Part shown: piece by piece, positions 15,809 to 25,879 of the stretch
How the letters are laid out: each line of letters opens with the position of its first letter
Numbering within the stretch: the first letter of the stretch is position 1
Program-made: the position numbers and the translations under genes
NCBI GenBank assembly: GCA_902514665.1
Contig: CABXRS010000008.1
Span: 1-47,250 of the forward strand
DNA: 47,250 nt
Reading direction: 5' to 3'
DNA from: an uncultured Pelagibacteraceae bacterium
Lineage (GTDB): Bacteria; Pseudomonadota; Alphaproteobacteria; Pelagibacterales; Pelagibacteraceae
Notes under the pieces: model-generated
What the model saw: only the letters and a program-made list of their open reading frames with translations
Databases searched by the model: none
What the model was told of the DNA's origin: nothing

Positions 15809-18241
15809 ATGAAAACAAAAACTAAAGTTGTAGTTGTTGGTGGTGGAGTTGTTGGAGTAAGTGCTCTTTATCATCTTGCAAAAAAAGGCTGGTCTGATGT
15901 TGTTCTAGTAGAGAGAAAAGAATTAACTTCAGGTTCTACTTGGCATGCTGCTGGCCTACTACCTTTGTTTAATATGAGCTACTCAGTTGGACAGCTTCAC
16001 AAGTATGCAGTCAATCTTTACAAAACTTTAGAGGAAGAAACGGGAAAGAATGTTGGATTTAGTGTCGTTTCAAATATTAGATTAGCTAGCACCAAAGATA
16101 GAATGGATGAGTATCATCAATATGCTGGTGTTGCACAAACTATTGGAGTGGATGTAAAATTTTTAACTCCTCAACAAGTAAAAGAAATTTGGCCATTGTG
16201 TCATACAGATGATTTAGTTGGTGCAATACAACACCCAGAAGATGGATATATTCAGCCAGCTGATTTGACTCAAGCTTTAGCAACTGGTGCAAGAAATAGA
16301 GGAGCAGAAATTTATAGAAATACAGCCGTAATGAGCATGAAACAAACTAAAGACGGTTGGATAGTAGAAACAGATAAAGGTTCAATTGAATGTGAACATG
16401 TAATTTCATGTTCTGGTAATTTTGCAAGACAAACTGGTGAAATGGTAGGTTTAGATATTCCAGTAATTCCAGTTGAGCATCAATATATTGTAACTGAACC
16501 TCATCCTGAAATTCAAAAGAGAAAAAAAGAAGGTCTTCCTGAAATGGGAGTTCTTAGGGATAGTGATAGTCGATGGTATATGAGAGAAGAAGCAGGTGGA
16601 TTAATACTAGGACCTTATGAAGATGGTGCACCCGCTTGTTATGTTGAAGGTCCATCAAAAAATTCAGAGTACGAATTGTTTCAAGAAGATCTTGATAGAT
16701 TAGCTCCACATATTGAGGGAGCAATTCACCGAGTGCCTGCTTTTGGAGAAGTAGGTGTAAAAAAAGTTTATAATGGTGCAATCTGTTACACACCTGACGG
16801 AAATCCAATAGTTGGCCCAGCTTGGGGATTAAAAAATTTTTGGATTAATGAAGGTCACAGTTTTGGAATTACTGCAGCAGGTGGAGCTGGTTGGCAGTTA
16901 GCAGAGTGGATTGTAGACGGCGAACCTACTATTGATATGCTAGGAGTTGAACCAAGACGTTATGGAAATTATGCAACTAAATCATACTTAAAAGCAAAAA
17001 ATGAGGAAGCGTACAGTCATGTTTTTATCACTCACTATCCTGACGAGGAGAGACCAGCAGCAAGACCTTTAAGAACAGCACCTTGTTACGAAAGAATGAA
17101 AAATTTGGGCGCAGTTTTTGGACAAAAATTTGGTTGGGAAAGACCAAATTTTTTTGCAACTGATGGCATGGAACAAAAAGATGATTGGTCGTTTAGACGA
17201 TCAAAATGGTTTGATGCAATTAAAAAAGAGTGTCAAAACGTTAAAGAAAATGTTGGGTTGCTAGATATGACTGCCTTTGCAAAATGCAGAATAAGAGGAC
17301 CTAAAGCTGAAGAATTTTTAGATTTTTTAGTTGCAAACAAACTACCAAAAAAAATTGGCAGAATAAATTTATGTCATGCTTTAAATACTAAAGGAGGCGT
17401 CCATTCTGAATTTACTATTATGAAGGAAGCAGAAAATTCTTATTACCTTGTTTCTGCAGGGGCTAATTTAAGATTGGATCATGATTGGATCCAAAAATGG
17501 ATGCCAACAGACGGCTCAGTTATATTTGAAGATTTAACTAATAGTACAGGTGTGCTTGTGATTGCTGGTCCAAAGGCAAGGGATTTAATGCAAAAAGTTT
17601 CTACAGATGATTTTTCTAATGAAAATTTTAAATGGTTAACTGCAAAAAAGGTTAATGTTGGTTATGCTCCAGTTAATGCAATGAGAGTAAATTTTGTAGG
17701 TGAACTTGGCTGGGAATTACATCACCCAATTGAATATCAAAACCATATTTTTGATAAATTAATGGATGCAGGTAAGGATTTAGGAATAAAACCTTTTGGC
17801 ATAAGAGCTATGAATAGTTTAAGATTAGAAAAATCATACAAACTTGTAGGCACAGAATTATCAATTGAATATTCACCTTACGAATCTGGTTTAGATAGAT
17901 TTATTCATCCTAACAAAGGTAATTTTATTGGATTAGAGGCATTAAATAAATGGAGAGAGAAGGGTTTTGATAACAAATTGGTTACCCTTGAGGTACATAA
18001 TACAAAAGATGCAGATGTATTAGGGAATAACCCTATATATAAAGATAGTAAAGTTGTTGGAAGAGCAACTGGGGGTGAGTTTGGTTTTAGATTAGATAAA
18101 TCAATAGCATTAGCAATGGTTAAACCTGATTTTGCAAACGTAGGTGACAAATTACAAGTTGATATCTTGGGAGAAATATATGAGGCTACAGTATTAGACG
18201 AAAGTCCATACGATAAAGAAAATAACTTATTGAGAGCATAA
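15809..18241 (+). CDS. Dimethylglycine/sarcosine dehydrogenase-type FAD-GcvT enzyme
   Basis: 810-aa two-part enzyme: an N-terminal FAD-dependent DAO domain (1 to about 400) and a C-terminal GcvT-like folate-binding domain (about 430-810). FAD motif VVVVGGGVVGVSALYHLAK is followed by SGSTWHAAGLLP, where H46 is the residue that carries covalent FAD in mammalian dimethylglycine dehydrogenase. The C-terminal part has AKCRIRGPKAEEFLDFLVANKL, GELGWELHHP and MNSLRLEKSY. It oxidatively N-demethylates a secondary or tertiary amine such as dimethylglycine and gives methylene-THF, with electrons to ETF. The AGGAG ribosome site is 7 nt from the ATG. etfB begins in its stop (1-nt overlap). Confidence 0.88.
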   Translation: MKTKTKVVVVGGGVVGVSALYHLAKKGWSDVVLVERKELTSGSTWHAAGLLPLFNMSYSVGQLHKYAVNLYKTLEEETGKNVGFSVVSNIRLASTKDRMDEYHQYAGVAQTIGVDVKFLTPQQVKEIWPLCHTDDLVGAIQHPEDGYIQPADLTQALATGARNRGAEIYRNTAVMSMKQTKDGWIVETDKGSIECEHVISCSGNFARQTGEMVGLDIPVIPVEHQYIVTEPHPEIQKRKKEGLPEMGVLRDSDSRWYMREEAGGLILGPYEDGAPACYVEGPSKNSEYELFQEDLDRLAPHIEGAIHRVPAFGEVGVKKVYNGAICYTPDGNPIVGPAWGLKNFWINEGHSFGITAAGGAGWQLAEWIVDGEPTIDMLGVEPRRYGNYATKSYLKAKNEEAYSHVFITHYPDEERPAARPLRTAPCYERMKNLGAVFGQKFGWERPNFFATDGMEQKDDWSFRRSKWFDAIKKECQNVKENVGLLDMTAFAKCRIRGPKAEEFLDFLVANKLPKKIGRINLCHALNTKGGVHSEFTIMKEAENSYYLVSAGANLRLDHDWIQKWMPTDGSVIFEDLTNSTGVLVIAGPKARDLMQKVSTDDFSNENFKWLTAKKVNVGYAPVNAMRVNFVGELGWELHHPIEYQNHIFDKLMDAGKDLGIKPFGIRAMNSLRLEKSYKLVGTELSIEYSPYESGLDRFIHPNKGNFIGLEALNKWREKGFDNKLVTLEVHNTKDADVLGNNPIYKDSKVVGRATGGEFGFRLDKSIALAMVKPDFANVGDKLQVDILGEIYEATVLDESPYDKENNLLRA

Positions 18242-18990
18242 TGAAAATTTTAGTCGCTGTAAAAAGAGTAATTGATTACAACGTTCAAATAAGAGTGAAA
18301 GAAGATGGCTCAGGTGTGGTTACGGATAATGTCAAAATGTCGACTAATCCACCTGATGATAACGCTATTGAAGAAGCAGTTAAGATAAAAGAGGCAGGTA
18401 AAGCAACAGAGATCGTTGCAATAACAGTTGGAGCGGAAAAAGCTCAGGAGACTGTAAGAAAAGCTCTAGCGGTTGGAGCAGATAAAGGAATTCATGTGAA
18501 GACAGAAGGAGTACTAGAGCCTTTAGCTGTTTCAAAAATTATAAATAAAATTGTTGAAAAAGAAAAACCAGATTTAGTTTTTATGGGTAAACAAGCAATT
18601 GACGACGACTGCAATCAAACAGGACAAATGTTAAGTGCTTTATTAAATTGGCCACAAGCAACATTTGCATCAAATATAGAAGTAAAAGAAAAATCTTTAG
18701 AAGTAACAAGAGAGATCGATGAAGGTCTTGAAACTGTTGAAATTAATATTCCAGCAATTGTTACCTGTGATTTAAGATTAAATGAACCTAGATATGCATC
18801 ATTACCAAATATTATGAAGGCAAAGAAAAAACCTATAGAAGAAATAAATGTTTCAGATTTAGGGATAGATATCACGCCAAGAGTTCAGCAATTAAAAGTT
18901 GAGGAACCACCAAAAAGAAAAGCTGGTATTAAGGTAGCAAATGTAGCTGAACTAGTTCAAAAATTAAAAAATGAGGCAAAAGTTTTATAA
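18241..18990 (+). CDS. etfB: Electron transfer flavoprotein beta subunit
   Basis: 249-aa ETF small subunit. MKILVAVKRVIDYNVQIRVK opens as in the family, with the AMP/FAD-site loop DNAIEEAVKIKEAGKA (about 40-55), TVGAEKAQETVRKALAVGAD (62-81) and FMGKQAIDDDCNQTGQM (114-130). It forms a dimer with EtfA that accepts electrons from the dimethylglycine-dehydrogenase-like protein. It shares one base with the upstream gene and one with etfA. Confidence 0.97.
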   Translation: MKILVAVKRVIDYNVQIRVKEDGSGVVTDNVKMSTNPPDDNAIEEAVKIKEAGKATEIVAITVGAEKAQETVRKALAVGADKGIHVKTEGVLEPLAVSKIINKIVEKEKPDLVFMGKQAIDDDCNQTGQMLSALLNWPQATFASNIEVKEKSLEVTREIDEGLETVEINIPAIVTCDLRLNEPRYASLPNIMKAKKKPIEEINVSDLGIDITPRVQQLKVEEPPKRKAGIKVANVAELVQKLKNEAKVL

Positions 18991-19943
18991 TGTCAGTTTT
19001 ACTTATCGCAGAACATAATAATAAAGATTTGAGGCCTTTTACATTGAATGCAGCAACAGCTGCTTCTCAAATTGATGCAGATGTTCATGCAGTAATTATT
19101 GGTCAAAATTCTGAAACTGCTGCTAAAAAACTCTCAGAATTACCAGTGATTAAAAAAGTAATCAGTATAGAAGCACCTCATTATGAAAATTTTACAGCAG
19201 AAAATTTTGCACCAGCAATAGTTAAACTTGCAGAAAATTATTCACATATTATTTGCTCCGCAAATACATTTGGAAAAAATTTAATGCCAAGAGTTGCTGC
19301 TCATTTAGACACTTCTCAGGTAAGTGATATTATAAAAGTAATATCACCTGATACTTTCTTAAGACCTATTTATGCAGGAAACGCTTTCGCTACAGTAAAA
19401 ACAAATGATACAAAGAAGTGTATAACGATTAGACCTACATCTTTTGAACCTTGTGAAAGCTCTGGCGGAACGGCAACAATTGAAAAAGGTCAGGCTGGGG
19501 AAGAATTTTCAAATACAAAGTTCATTAAGAGAGAAGAAGTAAAATCTGATAGACCAGAACTAGGAACTGCAAGAATTGTTGTCTCAGGTGGTAGAGGGAT
19601 GCAGAGTGGAGATAATTTTAAATTAATAACAGAAGTTGCAGATAAACTAGGAGCAGCGATTGGTGCCTCAAGAGCCGCAGTAGATGCAGGCTATATTAGT
19701 AACGACCATCAGGTTGGTCAAACTGGAAAAGTTGTTGTCCCAGATTTATATATCGCAATTGGAATTTCAGGAGCAATCCAGCATTTAGCTGGGATGAAGG
19801 AGAGCAAAGTAATTGTCGCAATTAACAAAGATGGTGAGGCTCCAATATTTAGTGTTGCAGATTATGGCCTTGAAGCCGATTTATTTGAAGCTCTTCCACA
19901 ATTCATGGAAGAGCTGAACAAATTAAACACTATACAAAAATAA
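18990..19943 (+). CDS. etfA: Electron transfer flavoprotein alpha subunit
   Basis: 317-aa ETF large subunit holding the FAD. The C-terminal FAD motif runs [14 protein letters not shown] (191-204), [39 protein letters not shown] (237-256) and [19 protein letters not shown]. One base overlaps etfB, and ETF-QO follows 23 nt later. Confidence 0.97.
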   Translation: MSVLLIAEHNNKDLRPFTLNAATAASQIDADVHAVIIGQNSETAAKKLSELPVIKKVISIEAPHYENFTAENFAPAIVKLAENYSHIICSANTFGKNLMPRVAAHLDTSQVSDIIKVISPDTFLRPIYAGNAFATVKTNDTKKCITIRPTSFEPCESSGGTATIEKGQAGEEFSNTKFIKREEVKSDRPELGTARIVVSGGRGMQSGDNFKLITEVADKLGAAIGASRAAVDAGYISNDHQVGQTGKVVVPDLYIAIGISGAIQHLAGMKESKVIVAINKDGEAPIFSVADYGLEADLFEALPQFMEELNKLNTIQK

Positions 19944-19966
19944 TCCTTACAGATAAAAACTAGTTT

Positions 19967-21586
19967 ATGACTAGGGAATCTATGGAATATGATGTTGTTA
20001 TTATTGGTGGTGGACCATCAGGTTTATCAACAGCAATAAAATTAAAACAACTAGATCCAAATTTAAATATTTGCTTGCTTGAGAAAGCATCAGAAATTGG
20101 AGCACATATTTTAAGTGGAAATGTTTTTGAGACAAAAGCTTTAGACGAATTATTGCCCAATTGGAGAGAACTGAATTCACCAATAAAAACAAAAGTAACA
20201 AAAGAAAAATTCTTATTTTTAGGAAAAAAAAGATCGTTGAGTTGGCCAACCTGGTTGCTTCCAGCAGTTCAAAAAAATCATAAAAATTATATCATAAGTT
20301 TAGCAAATTTATGTAGATGGCTTGCTGAACAAGCAGAAAATTTAGGTGTAGAAATTTTTCCAGGATTTCCAGCAAGTGAAGTTTTATATAATGATGATGG
20401 ATCTGTAAAAGGAGTTGCTACTCAAGATATGGGTATAGATAAAGATGGAAATAAAAAAGATAGTTTTGAACCAGGTATTGAACTTCTAGGAAAAGTAACA
20501 GTTTTTGCTGAGGGTTGCAGAGGTCATCTTGGTAAAGAACTGATTCAAAAATTTGAATTAAATAAAGGTAAAGATCCGCAACAATATGGAATCGGCTTTA
20601 AAGAAATTTGGGAAATTGATGAGAATAAACATGAAGAAGGTCTAGTTATGCATACAGCGGGATGGCCGTTAGATAACAATACTTACGGTGGAAGCTTTAT
20701 GTATCATGCAGAAAATAAACAAATTTTTTTAGGGTATGTGATAGGCCTTGATTATAAAAATCCTTATTTGTCTCCATATGATGAGTTTCAAAGATTTAAA
20801 ACACATCCGGCTATTAGAAAAATTATAGAAAACGGAAAAAGAATTTCATACGGCGCAAGAGCTTTAATTGAGGGAGGTTTTCAAAGTTTACCTAAAATGT
20901 TTATGCCAGGAGCGTTATTAGTTGGTTGTGACGCGGGAACTTTAAACATGCCAAAAATTAAAGGTTCTCACACAGCTATGAAAAGTGGAATGATAGCTGC
21001 TGAAACTATAAATGAGCATTTAAAAAACAACAAAGATTTATCTATCTTTGAACAAAAATTCAAAAATAGCTGGGTTTATAAAGAATTGTTTGAAGCCAGA
21101 AATGTTAAACCTAGTTTTAGTTGGGGATTAATCTTAGGAATAATTTTTACAGGAATAGATCAAATTCTTTTCAGAGGGAAACTTCCTTTTACACTAAAGC
21201 ATAAGCACGCAGACCATCAAACTCTAAAACCAGCTAAAGAAATGCCTAAAATAAATTATCCAAAATATGATAATGTTTTAACTTTTGATAAAACAAGTTC
21301 AGTTTATTTAACTGGAACAAATCATGCAGAAAATCAACCAGTTCATTTAAAGCTTAAAGACCCTAATTTACCAATTAATTACACTTTAGAGAGATTCGAT
21401 GAACCAGCACAAAGATATTGTCCAGCAGGAGTTTATGAAATTCAAAAAGAAGCTGATGTAAATAAATTTGTAATTAATTCTCAAAATTGTATTCATTGCA
21501 AAACTTGTGATATCAAAGAACCTTCACAAAATATTATTTGGGTAACTCCTGAGGGGGGTGGTGGACCTAAATATGGCAATATGTAA
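19967..21586 (+). CDS. ETF-ubiquinone oxidoreductase
   Basis: 539-aa membrane-associated flavoprotein that passes ETF electrons to ubiquinone. FAD fold MEYDVVIIGGGPSGLSTAI, the internal GCRGHLGKEL (181-190), and a C-terminal 4Fe-4S ferredoxin motif NCIHCKTCDIKEPSQNI with YCPAGVY (four cysteines). The first ATG adds five residues (MTRES) before MEYDVV; the second ATG at 19982 is an equally good start. It ends 1 nt from the convergent DUF2237 gene, so no terminator space exists between them. Confidence 0.96.
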   Translation: MTRESMEYDVVIIGGGPSGLSTAIKLKQLDPNLNICLLEKASEIGAHILSGNVFETKALDELLPNWRELNSPIKTKVTKEKFLFLGKKRSLSWPTWLLPAVQKNHKNYIISLANLCRWLAEQAENLGVEIFPGFPASEVLYNDDGSVKGVATQDMGIDKDGNKKDSFEPGIELLGKVTVFAEGCRGHLGKELIQKFELNKGKDPQQYGIGFKEIWEIDENKHEEGLVMHTAGWPLDNNTYGGSFMYHAENKQIFLGYVIGLDYKNPYLSPYDEFQRFKTHPAIRKIIENGKRISYGARALIEGGFQSLPKMFMPGALLVGCDAGTLNMPKIKGSHTAMKSGMIAAETINEHLKNNKDLSIFEQKFKNSWVYKELFEARNVKPSFSWGLILGIIFTGIDQILFRGKLPFTLKHKHADHQTLKPAKEMPKINYPKYDNVLTFDKTSSVYLTGTNHAENQPVHLKLKDPNLPINYTLERFDEPAQRYCPAGVYEIQKEADVNKFVINSQNCIHCKTCDIKEPSQNIIWVTPEGGGGPKYGNM

Positions 21587-21587
21587 A

Positions 21588-21965
21588 TTAAGATAAATCT
21601 ATTGCATACTTTTTTAAAGTTTCAATTGGAAGATATTTTAAGGTATTTTGATGAGTTCTCCTCAAAAAAATTGGACAAGCTTTATTAGCTTCAACAGCTT
21701 TTGCATACCAGCTTGCACATAAACACCAACCATCTCCATCTTTTAAACCAGGAAATCCAAATTCTGGATGAGGTGTAATTAAATCATTACCCGCTTCTTT
21801 CATCCACTCTAAACATTCAGTTGTTACTTTTGCACAAACAGTATGAACACCATGATCGTTCTTGTCAGTGTTACAACAACCATCACGAAACCAACCTGTT
21901 AATGGATTATTTGAGCATTCCTGCAAATCTTCCCCAAGAACATTTTTTTGCTTATTTTCTTGCAT
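21588..21965 (-). CDS. DUF2237 family protein
   Basis: 125-aa cysteine- and tryptophan-rich soluble protein. The order NVLGEDLQECSNNPLTGWFR, GCCNT..DHGVHTVCA, ECLEWMKEAGNDL, GDGWCLCASWY and A matches DUF2237. It is conserved in many bacteria and unknown in function; the DGCCNTD and HTVC segments suggest a metal or thiol role. Five bases separate it from the 2OG oxygenase gene. Confidence 0.88.
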   Translation of the reverse strand: MQENKQKNVLGEDLQECSNNPLTGWFRDGCCNTDKNDHGVHTVCAKVTTECLEWMKEAGNDLITPHPEFGFPGLKDGDGWCLCASWYAKAVEANKACPIFLRRTHQNTLKYLPIETLKKYAIDLS

Positions 21966-21970
21966 CTTAA

Positions 21971-22594
21971 CTATCCATAAACATTATAAATTTCTTCATC
22001 AATATTTGCATTAAAAGAAATCGATCTTCTTTCCCCCAAACCATAGAAAGGAAAAACCGTATGCATCATGTAATTTGGAAAAAAATAAAAATCACCTACT
22101 TTTGGTTTAACGTTAAACATTGAAGATGAGTTAAACATACGATTACCATGTATTAATGAAAGATGACCATTTAAGTTATTTTTTTTATTAGGCTGAACTG
22201 TTTCACCAAAATTATCTGGTAATTTTAAGTATCCAACACCTGAGACATGACCATTATGATAATGAATTGGATTATACTCATTTTCAAATTGCCTGACAGC
22301 CCAGCTAGATAAAATATTAAATTTAGTAACGTTTTTATTTTCACTAACTTCAATCCATTTTTTTACACCTTTAAACAAAAGATCATAAAATCCTGAAGAT
22401 TTAAGGAGATCTTCTTCAATTCTAAATTCTTGTTTAACGTTGCCTGCTAAATTTGACCCATGATCAAGTTCACTAGATTTTTTTTTGTCAATTATGATTT
22501 TATCAATATAATTATTAAGAGAGATAATTATTTCTTTTGAAATCTCTATTTTTGAGATTGATGGTCCAAATGGTCTTAATATTTCAATTTTCAT
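21971..22594 (-). CDS. 2OG-Fe(II) oxygenase family protein
   Basis: 207-aa protein with the double-stranded beta-helix signature of 2-oxoglutarate/iron oxygenases of the TIGR02466-like group. HYHNGHVSGVGYLKLP contains candidate iron-ligand histidines (111, 113, 116), H178 in MMHTVFPF is the distal ligand, and R190 in GERRSISFN should bind 2-oxoglutarate. The exact ligand among the first three His is uncertain. Target may be a small molecule or a protein side chain. Close relatives are also common in marine phages. Confidence 0.85.
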   Translation of the reverse strand: MKIEILRPFGPSISKIEISKEIIISLNNYIDKIIIDKKKSSELDHGSNLAGNVKQEFRIEEDLLKSSGFYDLLFKGVKKWIEVSENKNVTKFNILSSWAVRQFENEYNPIHYHNGHVSGVGYLKLPDNFGETVQPNKKNNLNGHLSLIHGNRMFNSSSMFNVKPKVGDFYFFPNYMMHTVFPFYGLGERRSISFNANIDEEIYNVYG

Positions 22595-22650
22595 ATTGTT
22601 GAATAATATATATCTAAATTAGCAATAGGAAAATTTATTTATTACCCTTA

Positions 22651-22704
22651 AAAAGTGAAAGTTTTACAGTTTATAATAATTTATAAAACTGATTTTCCAC
22701 TTTT
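22651..22704 (-). terminator. Long hairpin downstream of hisI
   Basis: On the minus strand AAAAGTG and CACTTTT (22698-22704 with 22651-22657) enclose a second stem, CAGTTTATAA against TTATAAAACTG with one bulged base, in the 152-nt spacer after hisI. A TTTTT follows the outer 3' arm on the minus strand. This fits an intrinsic terminator for hisI. Confidence 0.6.
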
Positions 22705-22746
22705 ATTTCATTAAGTGATTAATATTTTTTTCTTTTATTTTTTTAT

Positions 22747-23214
22747 CTAAATTTTTGTTGGATTTGGTTCACCTTTATAAACTTCTTCGGGATCAAATTT
22801 TTTTTCTTTTTCAAGAAATTTCATCTCAACTTTTCTTCCATTTTCTATTGGTCCCATAGGAATAGATCTATAAAAACATGATCGGTATCCAACGTGACAG
22901 CTTGCACCATTACCAATATCAACAGTTAACCATATTGAGTCTTGATCATCATCAATTCTAATTTCGGTAACCTTTTGCGTAAAACCACTTGTCTTACCTT
23001 TATGCCAGATATCTTTTCTAGATCTACTAAAATAATGTGCTTCTTTAGTCTCCATAGTTTTTTTTAATGCTTCTACATTCATATAACCATGCATTAGAAT
23101 ATCTTTAGTCTGTGAGCACATAGTAATTACAGGGATTAAGCCATCATTATCAAATTTTGGTGATAAAAGATTTCCCTCTTCAATTTCTAAGACATTTTCT
23201 CTTTTTTTGAACAT
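22747..23214 (-). CDS. hisI: Phosphoribosyl-AMP cyclohydrolase
   Basis: Opens the adenine ring of phosphoribosyl-AMP in histidine synthesis. 155 aa, with GLIPVITMCSQTKDILMHGYM (25-45), HYFSRSRKDIWHKGKTSGFTQ (60-80) and the zinc-binding region SCHVGYRSCFYR (about 112-123). The single-domain form has no HisE part. About 20 extra N-terminal residues exceed the usual length. Divergent from folE over a 76-nt spacer. Confidence 0.96.
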   Translation of the reverse strand: MFKKRENVLEIEEGNLLSPKFDNDGLIPVITMCSQTKDILMHGYMNVEALKKTMETKEAHYFSRSRKDIWHKGKTSGFTQKVTEIRIDDDQDSIWLTVDIGNGASCHVGYRSCFYRSIPMGPIENGRKVEMKFLEKEKKFDPEEVYKGEPNPTKI

Positions 23215-23290
23215 ATGTAGTGACTATTTAGCATAAATCTCACTATATTAAATATTTTAAAAATAAGTATTTACTGTATAAAAAGGCGCT

Positions 23291-23908
23291 ATGAAATTAG
23301 TAAAAGATATTGACAATAAAATTACTGAAACAAATGATGTTTCCGATAAAGAGGCTGAGAAAGCTTTTAAAACCATTTTACAATGGTTGGGTGAAGATCC
23401 TAACAGAGAAGGGTTACTTGAAACTCCAAAAAGAGTAATGAAGGCTTATAAAGAATATTTTGGTGGATATAAAGTTGATCCAAGTAAAATTTTAGATAAA
23501 ACATTCGGCGATGTAGATGGTTATGACGATATGGTTATACAAAAAAACATTTCTGTTCAAAGCCATTGTGAGCATCATATGGCTCCAATTATAGGTAAAG
23601 CTCATGTTGCCTATATTCCAAATGAGAGAGTTGTTGGATTAAGTAAACTTGCAAGAGTTGTAGAAGTATTTTCAAAAAGACTACAAACACAAGAAAGATT
23701 AACAATGCAAATAGCTAAAACTTTAATGGAATCTTTAGATGCAAAAGGTGTAGCTGTAACAATAGACTCTACTCATCAATGTATGACTATGAGAGGAATA
23801 AAAAAAGAACAAGCAACAACGGTAACAAATTATTACTTAGGCCAATTTAAAGAAGACCTAAGTTATCAAAATAGATATTTAAGATTTATAAGTATACCAA
23901 AAGATTAA
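23291..23908 (+). CDS. folE: GTP cyclohydrolase I
   Basis: First step of tetrahydrofolate (pterin) synthesis. 205 aa, type IA, with the zinc site QSHCEHHMAPIIGKAHVAYI (95-114) and HQCMTMRGIKKEQ (164-176), and RVVGLSKLARVVEVFSKRLQ. It is not IB. It follows the divergent spacer with hisI and leads the acuI-like and LysR genes (1-nt gap and 1-nt overlap). Confidence 0.97.
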   Translation: MKLVKDIDNKITETNDVSDKEAEKAFKTILQWLGEDPNREGLLETPKRVMKAYKEYFGGYKVDPSKILDKTFGDVDGYDDMVIQKNISVQSHCEHHMAPIIGKAHVAYIPNERVVGLSKLARVVEVFSKRLQTQERLTMQIAKTLMESLDAKGVAVTIDSTHQCMTMRGIKKEQATTVTNYYLGQFKEDLSYQNRYLRFISIPKD

Positions 23909-23909
23909 A

Positions 23910-24911
23910 GTGTCTGATCAATTCAAAGCATTAATCGTAAATCAAGAGGGTGAAAATTTTACTAGAGAAGTTAAATCAATTGATAAAAGTTTCTTAAAAC
24001 ACGGTGATGTAACCGTTCAAGTAGATTACTCAGATTTAAATTTTAAAGATGGAATGATTCTAAAAAATGGTGGAAGATTAGTAAAAGAATTTCCTCACAT
24101 TCCGGGAATAGATTTTGCTGGTAAAGTTTTAGAAAGTGAAAACCCTAAGTTTAAAGAGGGTGATGAAGTAATTTTAACAGGATTTAGAGTAGGTGAAATT
24201 TTCTACGGTGGTTACTCACAAATAGCAAAAGTAAATGCAGATTTTTTGGTAAAAAAACCTGACAACTTAACAACCAAGCAAGCAATGATTTTAGGAACAG
24301 CAGGCTTCACTTCATTAATGAGTACTTTTGCAATTCAAGCAAGGGAAAGTATTTTATTAGGAGAAAAAGTTAACGATGTATTAGTAACTGGTGCTACAGG
24401 AGGGGTAGGAAGTGTAGCAATTATGGCTTTAACAAAATTAGGATACAACGTAACTGCAGTTACAGGAAAAGATTCTAAGACAGATTATTTAGAGTCTTTA
24501 GGTGCTAAAAACATTGTAAATAGAGCTGAATTTGACAAAGATCCAAGACTGATTGATAAAGGATTATGGGATGGGGTAGTAGACACCGTTGGTGGAAAAA
24601 TTTTAGCAAATGCAATTGTTCAAACTAAACCTAATGGAATTGTAGCAGTTTGTGGCAATGCAAATAACAACGAGTTAAATACAAGTGTTATGCCATTCAT
24701 GTTAAGAGGTATTAAGCTTTGGGGTATGGACTCTGCTAATTGTAGCATTAAGAGAAGAGAACTTATTTGGGGTGAAGCTTCAAATTTAATTGATTTTGAT
24801 TTGTTAGAAAAATCAATCTTAACTGTAGGTTTAGAAGAATTGTTAGAAACTTATCCAAAAATATTAAAAGGTGAAATTTCTGGAAGAGTATTAGTGGATT
24901 TAAATAAATAA
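23910..24911 (+). CDS. acuI: MDR-family acrylyl-CoA reductase-like oxidoreductase
   Basis: 333-aa medium-chain NADPH reductase of the YhdH/AcuI type, zinc-free. YSDLNFKDGMILKNGG (46-61), FPHIPGIDFAGKVL (66-79) and VLVTGATGGVGSVAIMAL (about 155-172) with the GxGGVG-like dinucleotide loop fit. AcuI reduces acrylyl-CoA, which can come from DMSP breakdown. The DmdA-like gene lies elsewhere in the window, but it is not proof of substrate. The start is GTG at 23910, one base after the folE stop. Confidence 0.78.
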   Translation: MSDQFKALIVNQEGENFTREVKSIDKSFLKHGDVTVQVDYSDLNFKDGMILKNGGRLVKEFPHIPGIDFAGKVLESENPKFKEGDEVILTGFRVGEIFYGGYSQIAKVNADFLVKKPDNLTTKQAMILGTAGFTSLMSTFAIQARESILLGEKVNDVLVTGATGGVGSVAIMALTKLGYNVTAVTGKDSKTDYLESLGAKNIVNRAEFDKDPRLIDKGLWDGVVDTVGGKILANAIVQTKPNGIVAVCGNANNNELNTSVMPFMLRGIKLWGMDSANCSIKRRELIWGEASNLIDFDLLEKSILTVGLEELLETYPKILKGEISGRVLVDLNK

Positions 24912-25798
24912 TGGATTGGGATAAATTAAAAATTTTTCATGCAGTGGCTGAAGCCGGTAGTTTTACAAATGCTACTGTTAACTTGAATTTAAGCCAATCT
25001 GCAATAAGTAGACAAATACAATCTCTAGAACAAGATTTAAAAGTTCAATTATTTGAAAGACATGCAAGAGGACTAACTCTTACTGAAAACGGAGAATATG
25101 TTTTCAAAACTGCTCATGAAGTAATTAGTAAACTAAAAGAAGTTGAAACTTCACTAGGAGATCAAAAAAATAAACCTACAGGAAAACTAACTATTACAAC
25201 TGTTAGAAGTTTTGGAACTCATTGGTTAACACCTAGAATTCAGGAATTTATGACCTTGAACCCTGAAATAGAAATAGAGTTAGTTTTTGATGATAAAGAG
25301 TTAGATTTAAGCACACGACAAGCAGATATTGGAATATTTATGAGAAGACCTAAACAACTTAATTATATTCAAAAAAAACTTGTCGATATAAAGTACTATA
25401 TTTATGGATCAAACAAATACTTGGAAAAATATGGAATGCCAAAAACTGTAAATGATTTAAATAAACATAAATTTATTTCATTTGGAAAAGGGGCACCATC
25501 ACCAGTTTATAATCCTGATTGGGCTTTAAAGACAGGAATGCACGATGGAAAAAAAAGAAAATCTGTAATGAAAGTTAATAGTGTAAGTGGATTGTTATAT
25601 GGTGTTGAGTCTGGTGTGGGGCTTGCTGCACTTCCTGAATATTTAGTATCAAGCTCTAGTAATATTATTAAGGTGTTACCTAAAGTTGAGGGACCAATTA
25701 CAGAAGCTCATTTTGTCTACCCACAATCTTTAAAAAATACTGCAAGAGTTCAAGCTTTTAGGAACTTCTTATTTAGCAAAATAGGTGACTGGAAATAG
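24911..25798 (+). CDS. LysR-family transcriptional regulator
   Basis: 295-aa LTTR with an N-terminal winged helix: DWDKLKIFHAVAEAGSFTNA, LSQSAISRQIQSLEQDLKVQ (residues 28-47) and LFERHARGLTLTENG. The rest is the two-lobe effector-binding domain. Its ATG lies in the acuI stop (TAATG), so it is co-transcribed with acuI instead of divergent, which is unusual for LTTRs. The acuI-folE transcript could be one target. Confidence 0.95.
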   Translation: MDWDKLKIFHAVAEAGSFTNATVNLNLSQSAISRQIQSLEQDLKVQLFERHARGLTLTENGEYVFKTAHEVISKLKEVETSLGDQKNKPTGKLTITTVRSFGTHWLTPRIQEFMTLNPEIEIELVFDDKELDLSTRQADIGIFMRRPKQLNYIQKKLVDIKYYIYGSNKYLEKYGMPKTVNDLNKHKFISFGKGAPSPVYNPDWALKTGMHDGKKRKSVMKVNSVSGLLYGVESGVGLAALPEYLVSSSSNIIKVLPKVEGPITEAHFVYPQSLKNTARVQAFRNFLFSKIGDWK

Positions 25799-25879
25799 TA
25801 CCTAAAAGGAAAATATTAGCCAATAATAATAAAAAATCTATGCAAACTGCGACGTTATATGCGATTGATAATCATTCGC

